5,595 nucleotides of DNA from CAYURR01 sp964446745 (GTDB lineage: Bacteria; Bacillota; Clostridia; Lachnospirales; WQUN01): positions 1 through 5,595 of the forward strand of contig CAYURR010000186.1 in the NCBI GenBank assembly GCA_964446745.1. The letters run 5' to 3'. How positions within the stretch are numbered: position 1 is the first letter of the stretch; each line of letters begins with the position of its first letter. Position numbers and translations under genes: made by a program. Shown piece by piece: positions 5,562 to 5,595 of this stretch. Below the pieces are notes generated by a model. The model searched no databases, was not told the origin of the DNA, and saw nothing but the letters and a program-made list of their open reading frames with translations.

Positions 5562-5595
5562 GCATTTTCGTTGCGCAAAAGTTACTTTTTGAATA

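Overview
The window looks like a chromosomal segment of a Gram-positive bacterium of the class Clostridia. The support is purine-rich Shine-Dalgarno (SD) sites before nearly every gene, sigma-A type promoters, a LytTR regulator with a GHKL kinase of the AgrC/SpoB type, and VanW and amidase_2 wall proteins. Genus cannot be told from the sequence. It has two halves of visibly different composition: an AT-rich left half (about 1-3640) and a GC-richer right half (about 3720-5500), meeting in a short intergenic region.

Left half, all on the minus strand and read right to left. A LytTR response regulator (3589-2876) overlaps by 4 bases a short soluble GHKL histidine kinase (2879-2211). After a 102-base leader holding a textbook intrinsic terminator come two ABC exporter half-transporters: a complete one (2108-282) and the N-terminal end of a second (313 to the left edge), overlapping by 32 bases. 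The simplest reading is a two-component system controlling a heterodimeric exporter for a peptide, lipid or drug-like substrate. The terminator suggests that exporter expression is throttled or attenuated relative to the regulators. The kinase has no membrane segment, so the source of its signal is open.

Middle (3590-3727): a divergent control region with back-to-back promoter-like elements, a direct repeat of TTGTCA, and an anti-SD/SD inverted repeat in the leader of the rightward gene.

Right half. A membrane-anchored minimal VanW-domain protein (3728-4360, plus) is convergent, with an 11-base gap, to a two-gene minus-strand operon. That operon is a single-TM coiled-coil protein (5491-5084) followed with an 8-base overlap by a cytosolic-looking zinc amidase (5091-4372). 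It has a promoter with perfect -35 and -10 hexamers and a perfect inverted repeat inside the spacer. It resembles a phage-type lysis cassette (holin-like protein plus endolysin), but no phage structural gene is visible. No RNA gene, CRISPR array or insertion sequence was seen.
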